Numbered from the stretch's first letter, positions 46,603-55,951 are shown. The stretch is DNA of 64,000 nt from Pseudomonas sp. AOB-7 (GCF_003696305.1 NZ_RFFK01000001.1:434001-498000); one strand, 5' to 3'. Numbers and translations are program-made. The notes: generated from the letters alone by a model not told the origin.

Positions 46603-47035
46603 CGAGACTTTACTCCGTGGACAGATCATTCTTTTGGGCGATCCCGCAGGCGGGACGGCGATATGCCGTACTGACGACGGCTTGTTTTGGCTTGCGCCAA
46701 TGCATTGCAGCGGCCCCTGGCACAGCGGCGTGGGGCCGAATCCCGTCCTGCACTGCAACCATGGTGCCAATTCAAACGGGCGTATCAGCGCAAAGGCGCT
46801 AGTTAGACAATCGGCGGTGTTTCCTTCGGTGACTGATCATTCACTGACCAATCTGTCAGCTATTCGCCTGGCCGGTGGCGTCTTTTGTCCTACGATCCGA
46901 CGCTTTATGCCCCTTGCTAGAGGTCTCGCGTGGGTTTTCGCGCAAGCAAGAGCGCCACTCAGTCAAGGGCCAAGACCCTAACTTAAGTGTGCAAATGCAT
47001 AACAGGCGAAGGGCATATTTCTTTGAGTAACAAAA
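46603..47035. promoter_or_regulatory. Long upstream region of the DUF1302 gene with two dyads
   Basis: No gene is supported in these 430 bp. It contains a palindrome TTGGC-TTGC-GCCAA (46687-46700) and a dyad GGTGACTGA-TCAT-TCACTGACC (46828-46849; 7 of 9 positions pair), about 90 and 235 bp upstream of the DUF1302 start. They are candidate operators for an unknown regulator. I could not assign a convincing -35/-10 pair. Confidence 0.4.
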
Positions 47036-47066
47036 AAGTGTTACCAGCCAGAGACTGGTAACACTT
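47036..47066 (-). terminator. Terminator of pepN
   Basis: AAGTGTTACCAG (47036-47047) pairs perfectly with CTGGTAACACTT (47055-47066). On the minus strand the stem continues into six T. It lies 20 bp past the pepN stop. Confidence 0.92.
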
Positions 47067-47086
47067 CTTGTGCAGCAGAACCCGTC

Positions 47087-49744
47087 TTAGGCCAGGCTTT
47101 TGCTCACCACCTCGTAGACATCGCTGGACAGCTCGCCGGAGGCGAGGATGCGCTGCAGTTCGGCCTGCATTTGCGCCTGACGGGCGGCGCCGTACTTGCG
47201 CCAGCGGGTCAGTGGCGCCAGCAGGCGCGAGGCGATCTGCGGGTTGAGGGCGTTGAGGGCGATCACCTGGTCGGCGAGAAAGCGGTAGCCCGCCCCGTCC
47301 GCGCGGTGAAAGTTGATCAGGTTCTGGTTGGCGAAGGCTCCGATCAATGCGCGCACCTTGTTCGGATTCTTCAGGGTGAAGGCTTCGTGCTGCATCAGAG
47401 CATGCACCCGCTCCAGGCCTCCCGGCAGCGGGCAACCGGCCTGCACGCTGAACCACTGATCCATGACCAGCGGATTGTCCTTGAAGAAGTCGGCGAACAT
47501 GGCCAGGGCCTTGCCCTGCTCTTCCCGGAACGGCGAGTTGACCAGCACGGCCAGCGCGGCCAGACGCTCGGTCATGTTGTCGGCGTTCTCGAACTGGTCG
47601 ACGCAGGCCGCCAACACCTCGGGCTTCTCGCTGAGCATCAGATAGGACAGCGCGATGTTCTGCAGGCTGCGGCGGGCGAAGTGGGCGGCCTCGGCGACAT
47701 AGGGGGTGACCTTGGACACTTCGCGGTTGGCCTGGTAGCGCGCCCACAGTGGCTCGAACAGCGCGCTGGCCAGCTCCTTGCGGGCGAACTCGCGGGCGAC
47801 GTGGATGGCCTCGACGTCCGCTACTTCACTGATCTCGGTGAGATAGGCTTCGCCCGGCAGCGAGAGCATCTCGGCGACCATGGATTGATCCAGCGCTTCG
47901 TCCTCGAGCAGCGTGCGCAGCGCCGTGACCAGGCGCCGATCCAGCAGCAGGGTCTCGCCGCGCTGCTGCTGGCCGATCAGCTCCTGCAGCACCTGCACCG
48001 ACAGCTGCTGGCCGGCTTCCCAGCGATTGAAGCCGTCCGAATCGTGCTGCATGAGGAACATCAGCTGGTCGCGGTCGTAGGGAAAATGCAGCTTGACCGG
48101 TGCGCTGAAGCCGCGCAGCAACGACGGCAGCGGCGGCTCGGCGACATCCACGAAGGTGAAGCATTGCTCGGCCTCGGTGACCGACAGCACGCGGCTGGTG
48201 CCCTGCGCGGCAGCCTCGCCCTGCAGGCGCAGTGGCAACTCAACGCCTTGGGCATCGAGCAGGCCGAGCGCCACGGGAATCACGAACGGCAGCTTTTCGC
48301 TCTGCCCCGGCGTCGCCGGGCAGCTCTGGCGGAAGCTCAGGCTGTAGGTCTGCGCCGCATCGTCATAGGCTTCGCTGACTTCCAGACGCGGCGTGCCGGC
48401 CTGGGTGTACCAGCGCTTGAACTGGGTCAGGTCGATGCCACTGGCATCTTCCATGGCCTTGACGAAATCGTCGCAGGTCACGGCCTGGCCGTCGTGACGC
48501 TCGAAGTACAGATCCGAGCCCTTGCGGAACAGTTCCGGCCCGAGCAGGGTGTGAATCATGCGCAGCACTTCCGAACCCTTCTCGTAGATGGTCAGGGTGT
48601 AGAAGTTGGAGATTTCCATGTACGCGTCCGGGCGCACCGGGTGGGCCATGGGGCCGGCGTCTTCGGCGAACTGGTGGGTGCGCAGGTAGGCCACGTCCTC
48701 GATACGCTTGACGGTGCGCGAGTGGGTGTCGGCAGAGAACTCGCTGTCGCGGAACACGGTGAAGCCTTCCTTGAGCGACAGCTGGAACCAGTCACGGCAG
48801 GTCACGCGGTTGCCCGACCAGTTGTGGAAGTACTCGTGCGCCACTACCGCCTCGACCCGCTGGTGGGCGGCGTCGGTGGCGGTCTCGGCCTTGGCCAGCA
48901 CGCAGCTGGAGTTGAAGATGTTGAGGCCCTTGTTCTCCATGGCGCCCATATTGAAGTCGTTGACCGCGACGATCATGAAGATGTCCAGATCGTACTCACG
49001 GCCATAGACCTCCTCGTCCCACTTCATCGAGCGCTTGAGGCTGTCCATGGCGTGCTGCACCTTGTCGATGTTCTCCGGCTCGACGTAGATGCGCAGCGCC
49101 ACTTCGCGGCTGCTCATGGTGGTGAAGCTGTCTTCCACACACCAGAGATCACCAGCGACCAGGGCGAACAGGTAGGCCGGCTTCTTGAACGGGTCTTCCC
49201 AGGTGGCCCAATGACGACCGCCCTCCTCGCTGCCGCTGGCGATCGGGTTGCCGTTGGACAGCAGCACCGGGTAGGCATGCTGTTCGGCGCTGACAGTGGT
49301 GGTGAACTTGCTCATCACGTCCGGGCGGTCGAGGTAGAAGGTGATCTTGCGAAAGCCCTCGGCTTCGCACTGGGTGCAGAACATCGTGCCGGACTTGTAC
49401 AGGCCTTCCAGCGCGGTGTTGCTCTCCGGGTGGATGCGCACACTGCTGTCGACCACGAAGCGTTCCTGCGTCGGCTGCAGGGTCAGGTGGCTGTCGGTCA
49501 GCGTGTAGTCGCCCTCGCCCAGTTCGCTGTCATCGAGCTTGAGCTCCAGCAGTTCAAGCTGCTGACCATCCAGCACCAGCTTCGGCAGGCCAGCGCCGGC
49601 GTCGGGGTTGCGACGCATGACCAGTTGCGCGTGCACCAGGCTGTGATCCTCGAACAGCTCGAAGGTCAGGTGGGTCTCGTCGATCAGGTAATCGGGAACC
49701 TGATAGTCCTTGAGGTAAATGGTCTTGGATTGTTCGGTGCGCAT
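47087..49744 (-). CDS. pepN: Aminopeptidase N (M1 family)
   Basis: An 885-residue cytoplasmic zinc aminopeptidase that trims N-terminal residues from peptides. The exopeptidase motif GAMENKGLNIFN and the zinc site HEYFHNWSGNRVTCRDWFQLSLKEG (HExxH with the distal Glu 18 residues on) are intact near residues 265-330. The C-terminal helical domain is present and the length matches the family (about 870-885). There is no signal peptide. It is followed by a strong terminator. The DUF2797 gene lies 51 bp upstream in the same direction. Confidence 0.97.
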   Translation of the reverse strand: MRTEQSKTIYLKDYQVPDYLIDETHLTFELFEDHSLVHAQLVMRRNPDAGAGLPKLVLDGQQLELLELKLDDSELGEGDYTLTDSHLTLQPTQERFVVDSSVRIHPESNTALEGLYKSGTMFCTQCEAEGFRKITFYLDRPDVMSKFTTTVSAEQHAYPVLLSNGNPIASGSEEGGRHWATWEDPFKKPAYLFALVAGDLWCVEDSFTTMSSREVALRIYVEPENIDKVQHAMDSLKRSMKWDEEVYGREYDLDIFMIVAVNDFNMGAMENKGLNIFNSSCVLAKAETATDAAHQRVEAVVAHEYFHNWSGNRVTCRDWFQLSLKEGFTVFRDSEFSADTHSRTVKRIEDVAYLRTHQFAEDAGPMAHPVRPDAYMEISNFYTLTIYEKGSEVLRMIHTLLGPELFRKGSDLYFERHDGQAVTCDDFVKAMEDASGIDLTQFKRWYTQAGTPRLEVSEAYDDAAQTYSLSFRQSCPATPGQSEKLPFVIPVALGLLDAQGVELPLRLQGEAAAQGTSRVLSVTEAEQCFTFVDVAEPPLPSLLRGFSAPVKLHFPYDRDQLMFLMQHDSDGFNRWEAGQQLSVQVLQELIGQQQRGETLLLDRRLVTALRTLLEDEALDQSMVAEMLSLPGEAYLTEISEVADVEAIHVAREFARKELASALFEPLWARYQANREVSKVTPYVAEAAHFARRSLQNIALSYLMLSEKPEVLAACVDQFENADNMTERLAALAVLVNSPFREEQGKALAMFADFFKDNPLVMDQWFSVQAGCPLPGGLERVHALMQHEAFTLKNPNKVRALIGAFANQNLINFHRADGAGYRFLADQVIALNALNPQIASRLLAPLTRWRKYGAARQAQMQAELQRILASGELSSDVYEVVSKSLA

Positions 49745-49795
49745 GGCTCTTGGCCTCTCGTCTGCGGCGCCCTGGGCGCCGGTGGCAATCGGGTG

Positions 49796-50632
49796 TCAGG
49801 CGGCAATCTCGTGGATGGCCAACTGATAGGCGGTGTACTTGCGGATATTGATCACGCCGGTATCGAACATCAGGTACTGGCCCTTGATACCGAGCAGAGT
49901 ACCTTCGGCCAGGGGCTGCTTGTCCAGATTGAAGCTGGTGATCTTGGCCGGGTAGGCCTCGATGGGGTAACGAATCTCCAGCACTTCGGCTGCGCTCAGC
50001 GGCTGAATGGCTTGCAGGCCGAAGCGTTGCTGCAGCTCGGTGATGCCCGAACCGCAGCTATCGAACAGTTGCTCGCGAATCGCCAGCAGATCGACCGGCA
50101 CGGCATCGCCCTTGAGCAGCGCGCGCCAGTTGGTCTTGTCCGCCACCTGGCTACGCAACAGGTCCTCGACGAAACCGGACTGCTGCCGGGTGGCCACGCG
50201 CAGGATGGGCAGCGCCTGGGTCGCACCCTGGTCGATCCAGCGCGTCGGCACCTGACTGGCACGGGTGATGCCGACCTTCACGCCGCTGGAGTTGGCCAGG
50301 TAGACGATGTGATCGGTCATGCAGAACTGCTCGCCCCAGCTCGGCTCGCGGCAAGTGCCTTGATCGTAATGGCAGCGCTCCGGACTCATGATGCAGACGT
50401 CGCATTGCGCCAGCTTCTGCATGCAGGGGTAGCAATAACCCTGGCTGAAGCTGGTCTTGGTCTTGCGCCCGCAGTGCGTGCAATGGATGGCGCCGAGGTA
50501 TTCCAGGCGCAGGTGCTTGCCCACCAGCGGGTTGACCGGTACTTCTTCGTCGCCAAGACGGAAGGCGTATTGCACTGGCGCATCCAAATGCGCCTTCATC
50601 TTGCTCAGCGAGCCACGTCCCAATTCACTCAT
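49796..50632 (-). CDS. DUF2797-family Cys-rich protein
   Basis: A 278-residue DUF2797 protein of unknown function. A cysteine-rich central region (CTHCGRKTKTSFSQGYCYPC, then CDVC, C and C further on) looks like a structural zinc site. It is followed by VYLANSSGVKVGITRASQVPTRWIDQGA, which resembles the core of GIY-YIG/T5orf172 nuclease-like domains; that resemblance is by eye only. No membrane segment. Its ATG shares one base with the stop codon of the preceding DUF1315 gene, so the two are translationally coupled. Confidence 0.82.
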   Translation of the reverse strand: MSELGRGSLSKMKAHLDAPVQYAFRLGDEEVPVNPLVGKHLRLEYLGAIHCTHCGRKTKTSFSQGYCYPCMQKLAQCDVCIMSPERCHYDQGTCREPSWGEQFCMTDHIVYLANSSGVKVGITRASQVPTRWIDQGATQALPILRVATRQQSGFVEDLLRSQVADKTNWRALLKGDAVPVDLLAIREQLFDSCGSGITELQQRFGLQAIQPLSAAEVLEIRYPIEAYPAKITSFNLDKQPLAEGTLLGIKGQYLMFDTGVINIRKYTAYQLAIHEIAA

Positions 50633-50895
50633 CAGTGCAGGGTATCCGAGGACTTGAACAGCAGATTGGGTACCGGCTCGGATTTGCTGCTGCACTCCTG
50701 CGGGCCCATGTAACCGGTGCGTTCCTCTTCCGGCAGGTTCTGCATTTCCCAGGCGATCATCGCCTGCAGGCTCAGCTCTTTCTGTTCCTGGGTCAGCTTG
50801 CGGCCGTCCGGCCACTTGCCGATTTCCACGGCCAACTTGAGGCTCTCGTAGATTTCCGGGGTGATGTTTTCAATCGCATCGAGAAAGGACGACAT
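50632..50895 (-). CDS. DUF1315 (YeaC-like) small protein
   Basis: An 87-residue soluble protein with the DUF1315 pattern: LDAIENITPEIYESLKLAVEIGKWPDGRKLTQEQKELSLQAMIAWE, plus a short tail with EERTGYM. Function unknown. The start at MSSFLDAI is chosen for GGAGAG just upstream and for family alignment; a longer frame reads back through an intergenic repeat. It forms a coupled pair with DUF2797. Confidence 0.85.
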   Translation of the reverse strand: MSSFLDAIENITPEIYESLKLAVEIGKWPDGRKLTQEQKELSLQAMIAWEMQNLPEEERTGYMGPQECSSKSEPVPNLLFKSSDTLH

Positions 50896-50915
50896 ACAGC
50901 TCTCCAAGTAAAACA

Positions 50916-50968
50916 TAGGGCGGGTGAAACCCGCCAAAACGCCGAGCTGGCGGGTTGCACCCGCCCTA
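50916..50968. repeat. TAGGGCGGGTG inverted-repeat element
   Basis: Arms 50916-50935 and 50949-50968 pair at 19 of 20 positions (TAGGGCGGGTG(A/C)AACCCGCC) around a 13-base loop. It lies between the rhomboid gene and the DUF1315 gene and could act as a terminator-like structure for the former. Confidence 0.75.
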
Positions 50969-50985
50969 CAGGTCAAAAAGTCGAA

Positions 50986-51846
50986 TCAAGCGCTACGTCG
51001 GGCCAGCATACCGCCAAGCAGCCCGGTCAGGCAGCCGGTGAGCAAGCCACCGACATGCGCAGCATTGGCGATGGCGCCGAACTGCAACAACTCGAAGATG
51101 CCGGTCATGCAGATCAGCAGCCAGGCCAGCATCATCACCAGCACGCCGGGCGGCAGTCGATAGGCAGCGTTCGGTGCCAGACGCTGGTAGATCCAGCAAT
51201 GCCCGAGCAAGCCATAAAGTACGCCGGACAACCCGCCGAACAACGACGGCCCGGCCCACCAGTATTGGGCGAAGTTCGATGCCAGGCCGAACAACAGGGT
51301 CAGCCCGAGCAGGCCGATGGCCCCCTGGCGAAACTCGATGCGCCGCCCCAGCTCCCAGTACCACAGGCTGTTCATCGCCAGGTGCAACCAACCGAAGTGG
51401 ATCAGCATCGGCGTGATCAGGCGCCACCATTGACCGCTGCCCAAGGTGGCATCCAGATAGGTCAGATAGATGTGCTCGCCGTCGATACGGAAGTCGACGA
51501 AGCTCAGCCAGCGGATGGCGGCGAAGTTCTCCCCGGCCGCGGTCACGGCGAAAACGATGAAAGTCAGCAGCAGCACGGCGCCAGTCAGCGGACTGCGGCG
51601 CAGTTGCAGCAATATGCCCTCGCGCTCCGGCGCGACGGGTTCGGCAACCACGCCGGCGGCATCGCCATCCGGGTAGCGTGCATAGAGCTCGCGCACCTGT
51701 TCGGCCAACTCCTCGCCGGCCACCCAGAGCACCTGCTCGCCGCCCTCCTCGATCACCCGGTGCGGCACCTGCAGACGCCGCAGCAGGGCGACGAAACCAC
51801 TCAGATCGGCGGCGAGCGGCAGGCGCAGCACGGCCACGGCACTCAT
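50986..51846 (-). CDS. Rhomboid-family intramembrane serine protease (GlpG-like)
   Basis: A 286-residue GlpG-type rhomboid: a cytosolic N-terminal domain (about residues 1-75) followed by six membrane helices. The catalytic dyad is present: Ser in GGLSGVLYGLLGH and His in ANAAHVGGLLTG. The L1-loop/helix-2 motif HFGWLHLAMNSLWYWELG contains the conserved HxxxN-type oxyanion residues. It cleaves membrane proteins within the bilayer; the substrates are unknown. It overlaps the phosphoesterase gene by 4 bp. Confidence 0.93.
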   Translation of the reverse strand: MSAVAVLRLPLAADLSGFVALLRRLQVPHRVIEEGGEQVLWVAGEELAEQVRELYARYPDGDAAGVVAEPVAPEREGILLQLRRSPLTGAVLLLTFIVFAVTAAGENFAAIRWLSFVDFRIDGEHIYLTYLDATLGSGQWWRLITPMLIHFGWLHLAMNSLWYWELGRRIEFRQGAIGLLGLTLLFGLASNFAQYWWAGPSLFGGLSGVLYGLLGHCWIYQRLAPNAAYRLPPGVLVMMLAWLLICMTGIFELLQFGAIANAAHVGGLLTGCLTGLLGGMLARRSA

Positions 51847-52817
51847 CGCGGCGCCTCCGCGGGATCCACGTCGACCCAGACGAACTTGCCCGACTCCAGG
51901 CGCTGCTCCTGGTCCAGGCGGTAGGCCACCAGCTTGCCGCCAACCACCGCGCTGTAGTCCAGGCAGGCCAGGTTGGCGCGGATCGGCGCCGGCTTGCCGC
52001 GGCGCCAGTAGTGGCCGACGAACAGCAACGGCTCGTGTGCGCCGTAGCGCAGCAGCTCGTCCTTCTGCAGTTCGGTCAAAGGCGTCTGCGCCGCCAGTTC
52101 GGGCAGTGCGTCGGGCTGGAAGACGATGTCGCCGTAGGTCTCGGGATTCTCTTCCCAGAACTTGGTACGGAAATAGGAACGGGTGAAGCCGTCGTCACTG
52201 GTCAGGGTCAGGCCGTGCGGCAGGCGCATGTCGGTGCCGCGCAGCAGGCGATCCAGGGCTAGGTTGGCGAAGCTGCCGGGCACCGCCGAGGCCTGGACGA
52301 AATGCTCGTCGATGCAGCCGTCGGCGAACTGCGCGCGCAGCGGCTCGATCAGGCCGCTGTCCCAGCAGGCATGCACCACGCGAAAACGCCCGGCATCGAG
52401 AAACAGCGGCATCTCGTAGAACCAGCGCAGGAACTCGCGCCATTCCTGCGGATAGGCCTCGAACTGCGCCAGGGTCTCGCGCATCAAGCGCTGGTGGCGC
52501 GGGCTGTGCTCGCGGACGAACTGCCGACCGCTGCCCGGCGGCGCCGGCGTGCTCCAGCCCAGGGCGTTGAATTCGTGGTTGCCCATGATGCACAGCGCCT
52601 GGCCGGCCGCGACCATGGCCTGCACCAGGTGCAGGGCCTCGCGGATGCCGGGGCCGCGGTCGATCAGGTCGCCGAGGAAGATCGCCTGGCGCGAGGCATG
52701 GCGCCACACGCCGCCCTGCTGGCGATAGCCGAGCTGCTCCAGCAGACGCTCCAGGGTGCGCGCGCAGCCGTGGATATCACCGATCAGGTCGTAACCACGA
52801 TGGGGGTCGAGGGACAT
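51843..52817 (-). CDS. Calcineurin-like metallophosphoesterase
   Basis: A 324-residue cytosolic phosphoesterase with all five metal motifs of the PPP/Ap4A-hydrolase-like group: GDIHG (residue 13), GDLIDRG (about 49), GNHE (about 79), VHACWD (about 148) and GHYW (about 268). Related enzymes hydrolyse dinucleoside polyphosphates or phosphoproteins; the substrate is undetermined. Its ATG directly abuts the stop of nadK and its end overlaps the rhomboid gene, forming a three-gene unit. Confidence 0.9.
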   Translation of the reverse strand: MSLDPHRGYDLIGDIHGCARTLERLLEQLGYRQQGGVWRHASRQAIFLGDLIDRGPGIREALHLVQAMVAAGQALCIMGNHEFNALGWSTPAPPGSGRQFVREHSPRHQRLMRETLAQFEAYPQEWREFLRWFYEMPLFLDAGRFRVVHACWDSGLIEPLRAQFADGCIDEHFVQASAVPGSFANLALDRLLRGTDMRLPHGLTLTSDDGFTRSYFRTKFWEENPETYGDIVFQPDALPELAAQTPLTELQKDELLRYGAHEPLLFVGHYWRRGKPAPIRANLACLDYSAVVGGKLVAYRLDQEQRLESGKFVWVDVDPAEAPR

Positions 52818-53705
52818 TCAGTCGTGCCCCCCGAGGCGGCTACCCCAGCCCAGCTTGGTGCGGCAGACCTCGTAATAGTTGTGATCCAGCGGATGGATCA
52901 GGCGCAGCTTCTGCGCCTTCTTGGCCACGTGCAGGGTGTCGCCCGGCGCGCAGGTGAAATGGTTCTGACCGTCGCAGGAGACCTGCGGGTAGATCTGCAG
53001 GTCCTGCGACACCACTATCTTCAGCTCGCTGTTGCCGTCCACCACGATCGGCCGGCTGGACAGGGTGTGCGGGTACATCGGCACCACCACTATGGCGTCG
53101 AGCTTGGGGTGCATGATCGGCCCGCCGGCCGACAGCGCGTAGGCGGTGGAGCCGGTCGGGGTGGCGACGATCAGGCCGTCGGCCTTCTGGCTGCAGACGA
53201 ACTGGCCGTCGATGAACAGCTCGAACTCGATCATCCGCGTCGACTTGCCCGGGTGCAGCACCACGTCGTTGAGCGCATCGCCCTGGCCGATGGCTTCGCC
53301 GTGGCGACGCACCTCGGCCTCGAGCAGGAAGCGGTTCTCGGTCAGGTACTGGCCTTCGAGCACCTGGGCCACCTTGAACTCCAGCTCGTCGGGGCGGATA
53401 TCGGTGAGAAAGCCCAGGCTGCCGCGGTTGATCCCCAGCACCGGCACCTTGTGCCGGGCCAGCGCGCGCGCCGCACCGAGCATGCTGCCGTCGCCGCCGA
53501 CCACTATCACCAGGTCGCAGACCTCGCCGAGCATCTTGCGCGAGGAAGTCTGCAGGCCGTGGCCGGGCAACACCTCGGCGATGGTGTCCTCGAGGATCAC
53601 GTGCAGGTGGCGGTCGATGAGATAACGCTTGAGTCGGCGGACGGTCTCCAGCACCCGCGTGCTGCCGAGGCGCCCGATGATGCCGATATTGCGAAATTGC
53701 TCCAT
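52818..53705 (-). CDS. nadK: NAD kinase
   Basis: ATP-dependent NAD kinase (PpnK), making NADP+. The 295-residue protein has the GGDGSML motif (about residues 72-78), NRGSLGFLTD, and the NAD-binding GLIVATPTGSTAYALSAGGPIMHP. The length is typical. The start is MEQFRNIGIIGR, 25 codons inside the longest frame, although the ribosome site is modest. First gene of the nadK-phosphoesterase-rhomboid unit and divergent from the DUF1853 gene. Confidence 0.96.
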   Translation of the reverse strand: MEQFRNIGIIGRLGSTRVLETVRRLKRYLIDRHLHVILEDTIAEVLPGHGLQTSSRKMLGEVCDLVIVVGGDGSMLGAARALARHKVPVLGINRGSLGFLTDIRPDELEFKVAQVLEGQYLTENRFLLEAEVRRHGEAIGQGDALNDVVLHPGKSTRMIEFELFIDGQFVCSQKADGLIVATPTGSTAYALSAGGPIMHPKLDAIVVVPMYPHTLSSRPIVVDGNSELKIVVSQDLQIYPQVSCDGQNHFTCAPGDTLHVAKKAQKLRLIHPLDHNYYEVCRTKLGWGSRLGGHD

Positions 53706-53803
53706 GGGATGCCCGCCAGACTTGAGAAGGGAGAGACGGCGATTATCGGTCAAAGGCCGAGGCCGCAGCAAACCGCCCACCGCACTGGGCTATGCTCGCT
53801 TAC

Positions 53804-54769
53804 ATGAGCCCGCTCGATGTCCTCCACGATCTGCCCCGCCACCTGCACCGCCCCGCCGTCCGCGACCTGGCCTGGGTGCTGCTGTCGCCGCCGCTGCTCG
53901 GGCAGACGCCCAAACCGCAGCGCCACCCGCTGCAGGCCAGCCGCTGGGGCACCCAGCCGGCGTTGCTGGCCGACTGGCTGCGCCGGCTGGACCGCGACGA
54001 CGGCGAGCTGAGCGCCTGGCTGGCCGGCAATCCGGTGCGCCGCCTGGGCCTGTACTACGAACGCCTGTGGCAGTTCGCCCTGCATGGCGCGCCGGATATC
54101 GAGGTGCTGGCGGCCAACCTGCCGATCCGCCAGAGCGGCCAGACCCTGGGCGAGCTCGACCTGCTGCTGCGCGACGCCGAGGGCGAGCACCACCTGGAGC
54201 TGGCGGTGAAGTTCTACCTCGGCCCGCCCGCCGAAGACGGCGGCGACGCCGCGCAGTGGCTCGGCCCCGGCAGCCACGACCGCCTCGACCTCAAGCTGGC
54301 CCACCTCAGCCAGCGCCAGCTGCCGCTGTCCTCGCGGCGCGAGGCGCGCAGCACGCTCAACGCCCTGCGACTGGGCGACACCCAGGCCGCCCTGTGGCTC
54401 GGCGGCTACCTGTTCTATCCCTGGGCGCAGACCTGCGCCGCGCCGCGCGGCGCCTCGCCGCAGCACCTGCGCGGACGCTGGCTGCACCGCCGCGACTGGC
54501 CGGCCTTCCTCCGCGAGCAGCCGCCGAGCGTCTGGCAGCCGCTGCCGCGCCTGGCCTGGCTGGCCCCGGCGCGGGTGGACGCCGAGCAGCGCTGGTCGGG
54601 CGAACGCCTGCAGCAATGGCTGGATGCCCTGCCGGCACAGGCCGGCGCGCAGTTACTGGTAAGTTTGGAAGAAGCCGCTGACGGCAGCTGGCAGGAAGTG
54701 CAGCGGATCTTTCTGGTCGGCGACCAGTGGCCGGGCCAGGCCGAGCCCCAGGCGGTCGACAGCCCGTAG
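53804..54769 (+). CDS. DUF1853-family protein
   Basis: A 321-residue soluble protein of the DUF1853 family: LYYERLWQFAL, GELDLLLRD..EHHLELAVKFYLG, GPGSHDRLDLKLAHL, and GRWLHRRDW. The GELD / E-x-AVK spacing recalls PD-(D/E)XK nuclease folds, which is a by-eye impression only. Function unknown. The start is placed at MSPLDVLHDLP; an ATG four codons upstream is equally possible. Its TAG stop is supplied by the GTAG end of an intergenic repeat. It is convergent with the CNB-rhodanese gene. Confidence 0.82.
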   Translation: MSPLDVLHDLPRHLHRPAVRDLAWVLLSPPLLGQTPKPQRHPLQASRWGTQPALLADWLRRLDRDDGELSAWLAGNPVRRLGLYYERLWQFALHGAPDIEVLAANLPIRQSGQTLGELDLLLRDAEGEHHLELAVKFYLGPPAEDGGDAAQWLGPGSHDRLDLKLAHLSQRQLPLSSRREARSTLNALRLGDTQAALWLGGYLFYPWAQTCAAPRGASPQHLRGRWLHRRDWPAFLREQPPSVWQPLPRLAWLAPARVDAEQRWSGERLQQWLDALPAQAGAQLLVSLEEAADGSWQEVQRIFLVGDQWPGQAEPQAVDSP

Positions 54770-54827
54770 CCCGGCTGCAATCCGGGACAGGTTGCGGCCC
54801 TCCGCGGATTGCATGCGCGCCGCAACC
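54766..54827. repeat. GTAGCCCGGCTGCAATCCGGG repeat with following stem-loop
   Basis: A short palindromic unit (54766-54786) whose first TAG ends the DUF1853 gene. It is followed by a second hairpin: GGTTGCGGC (54790-54798) with GCCGCAACC (54819-54827). Lying between converging genes, the pair may also work as a terminator. Confidence 0.6.
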
Positions 54828-54841
54828 GCCCCGCCGTCAGC

Positions 54842-55951
54842 TCAGCGGCTACGTTCGATGCGCCCGCCCGAACGCGCCAGGTAGCCGGCGCCGCTCTCGC
54901 ACAGCAGGGCGTCGCGCTGCACCGCCGGCAGGCCATCGAGGCCGTTGCGCAGGGCGTAGACGCTGTAACCCAGCTGGGCGAGGAGAAACACCGCGCTGGC
55001 GCTGCGCTTGCCGCTGTCGCAGTAGCACAGGTAGGTGCGCGCCTTGTCCAGCAGACGCGCCTTCAGGCGCAACAGCTGCAGCGGCATGTGCAGGGCCTGC
55101 GGCGCATGCGCCTGCTGGTATTCCTCGAGCAGGCGCACGTCCAGCCACTGCGCGCCCTGAGCCAGCAGGCGCGCCGCTTCGCCGAGGGACACCTCGGCCA
55201 CCACCGGCGCCTTGAGCAGGGCGAAGAACTCCTGGCGATCCAAGCGCAGCACGCTGCCGTCCTCGAGCATGGTCACCGTGGCGTTGCGCGGCCGGTCGGC
55301 CAGCAGCGCCTCCTCGCCGAAACAGGCGCCCACCTCCAGCTCGGCCAGCACCTGACTATCGCCGCCGGCGCCACGGATCACCTCGGCACGGCCGCTTTCG
55401 AGGAAAAAGCAGCAATCGCCCGCCGCGCCCTCCTCCAGCACGCGGCTGCCGGCCGGGAGCTGGACGCGCTGCAGGCGGCCGAGCATGTTCTGCACGTTGG
55501 CCGGCGGCACCTTGGCGAACAGCGGGTTGTCCAGCAGGCGCTCCAGCCACTCGACGTCCGCGCCGCTCTGCTGCAGCGCCAGCAGCAGGTCCTGGTAGGC
55601 CAGGCGCCAGGTCAGCAGACGGTCCAGGGTGGCGCTGTCGATGGCCAGCACGCTGACGTCGCTCAGCGCGCGCGCCTCGTGCAACCGCGGCAGGCTGGGC
55701 GACAAGGGATGGCAGCTGGCCTCGCTGCCGGCCCGCAGACGCTGCACCTGGCCGTCGGCGCCCTGCAACTGCAGCTCGCCCGCCAGCAGGTAGTAGGTCA
55801 TGCGCGCCTGATCGCCCTGGCGGAACAGCAGTTGGCCGGCCAGCAGGGGCTGCGGCACCAACTGGCTGCGCAACTCGCGCCACTGCTGGTCGGACAGCAC
55901 GTTGAGCGGGGTCAGGCTGCGCAGCTGTTCGGGGTGGAGAGGTTCACTCAT
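54842..55951 (-). CDS. Cyclic-nucleotide-binding / rhodanese fusion protein
   Basis: A 369-residue soluble protein with two CNB-like domains (about residues 15-120 and 140-240; the second has SRVLEEGAAGDCCFFLESGRAEV...ACFGEEALLADRPRNATVTMLEDG) and a C-terminal rhodanese domain (about 255-350) with active-site loop CYCDSGKRSASA. The phosphate-binding cassette residues of true cAMP receptors are only partly visible, so nucleotide binding is uncertain. It suggests a nucleotide- or redox-sensing sulfurtransferase. It is the last gene of a probable three-gene unit with the coiled-coil and PLP genes. Confidence 0.85.
   Translation of the reverse strand: MSEPLHPEQLRSLTPLNVLSDQQWRELRSQLVPQPLLAGQLLFRQGDQARMTYYLLAGELQLQGADGQVQRLRAGSEASCHPLSPSLPRLHEARALSDVSVLAIDSATLDRLLTWRLAYQDLLLALQQSGADVEWLERLLDNPLFAKVPPANVQNMLGRLQRVQLPAGSRVLEEGAAGDCCFFLESGRAEVIRGAGGDSQVLAELEVGACFGEEALLADRPRNATVTMLEDGSVLRLDRQEFFALLKAPVVAEVSLGEAARLLAQGAQWLDVRLLEEYQQAHAPQALHMPLQLLRLKARLLDKARTYLCYCDSGKRSASAVFLLAQLGYSVYALRNGLDGLPAVQRDALLCESGAGYLARSGGRIERSR

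Noticed and set aside
46660..46740. Possible sigma-54 promoter for the DUF1302 gene (TGGCGC...)
   Set aside because: The -12 GC element is missing at the required spacing on either strand.
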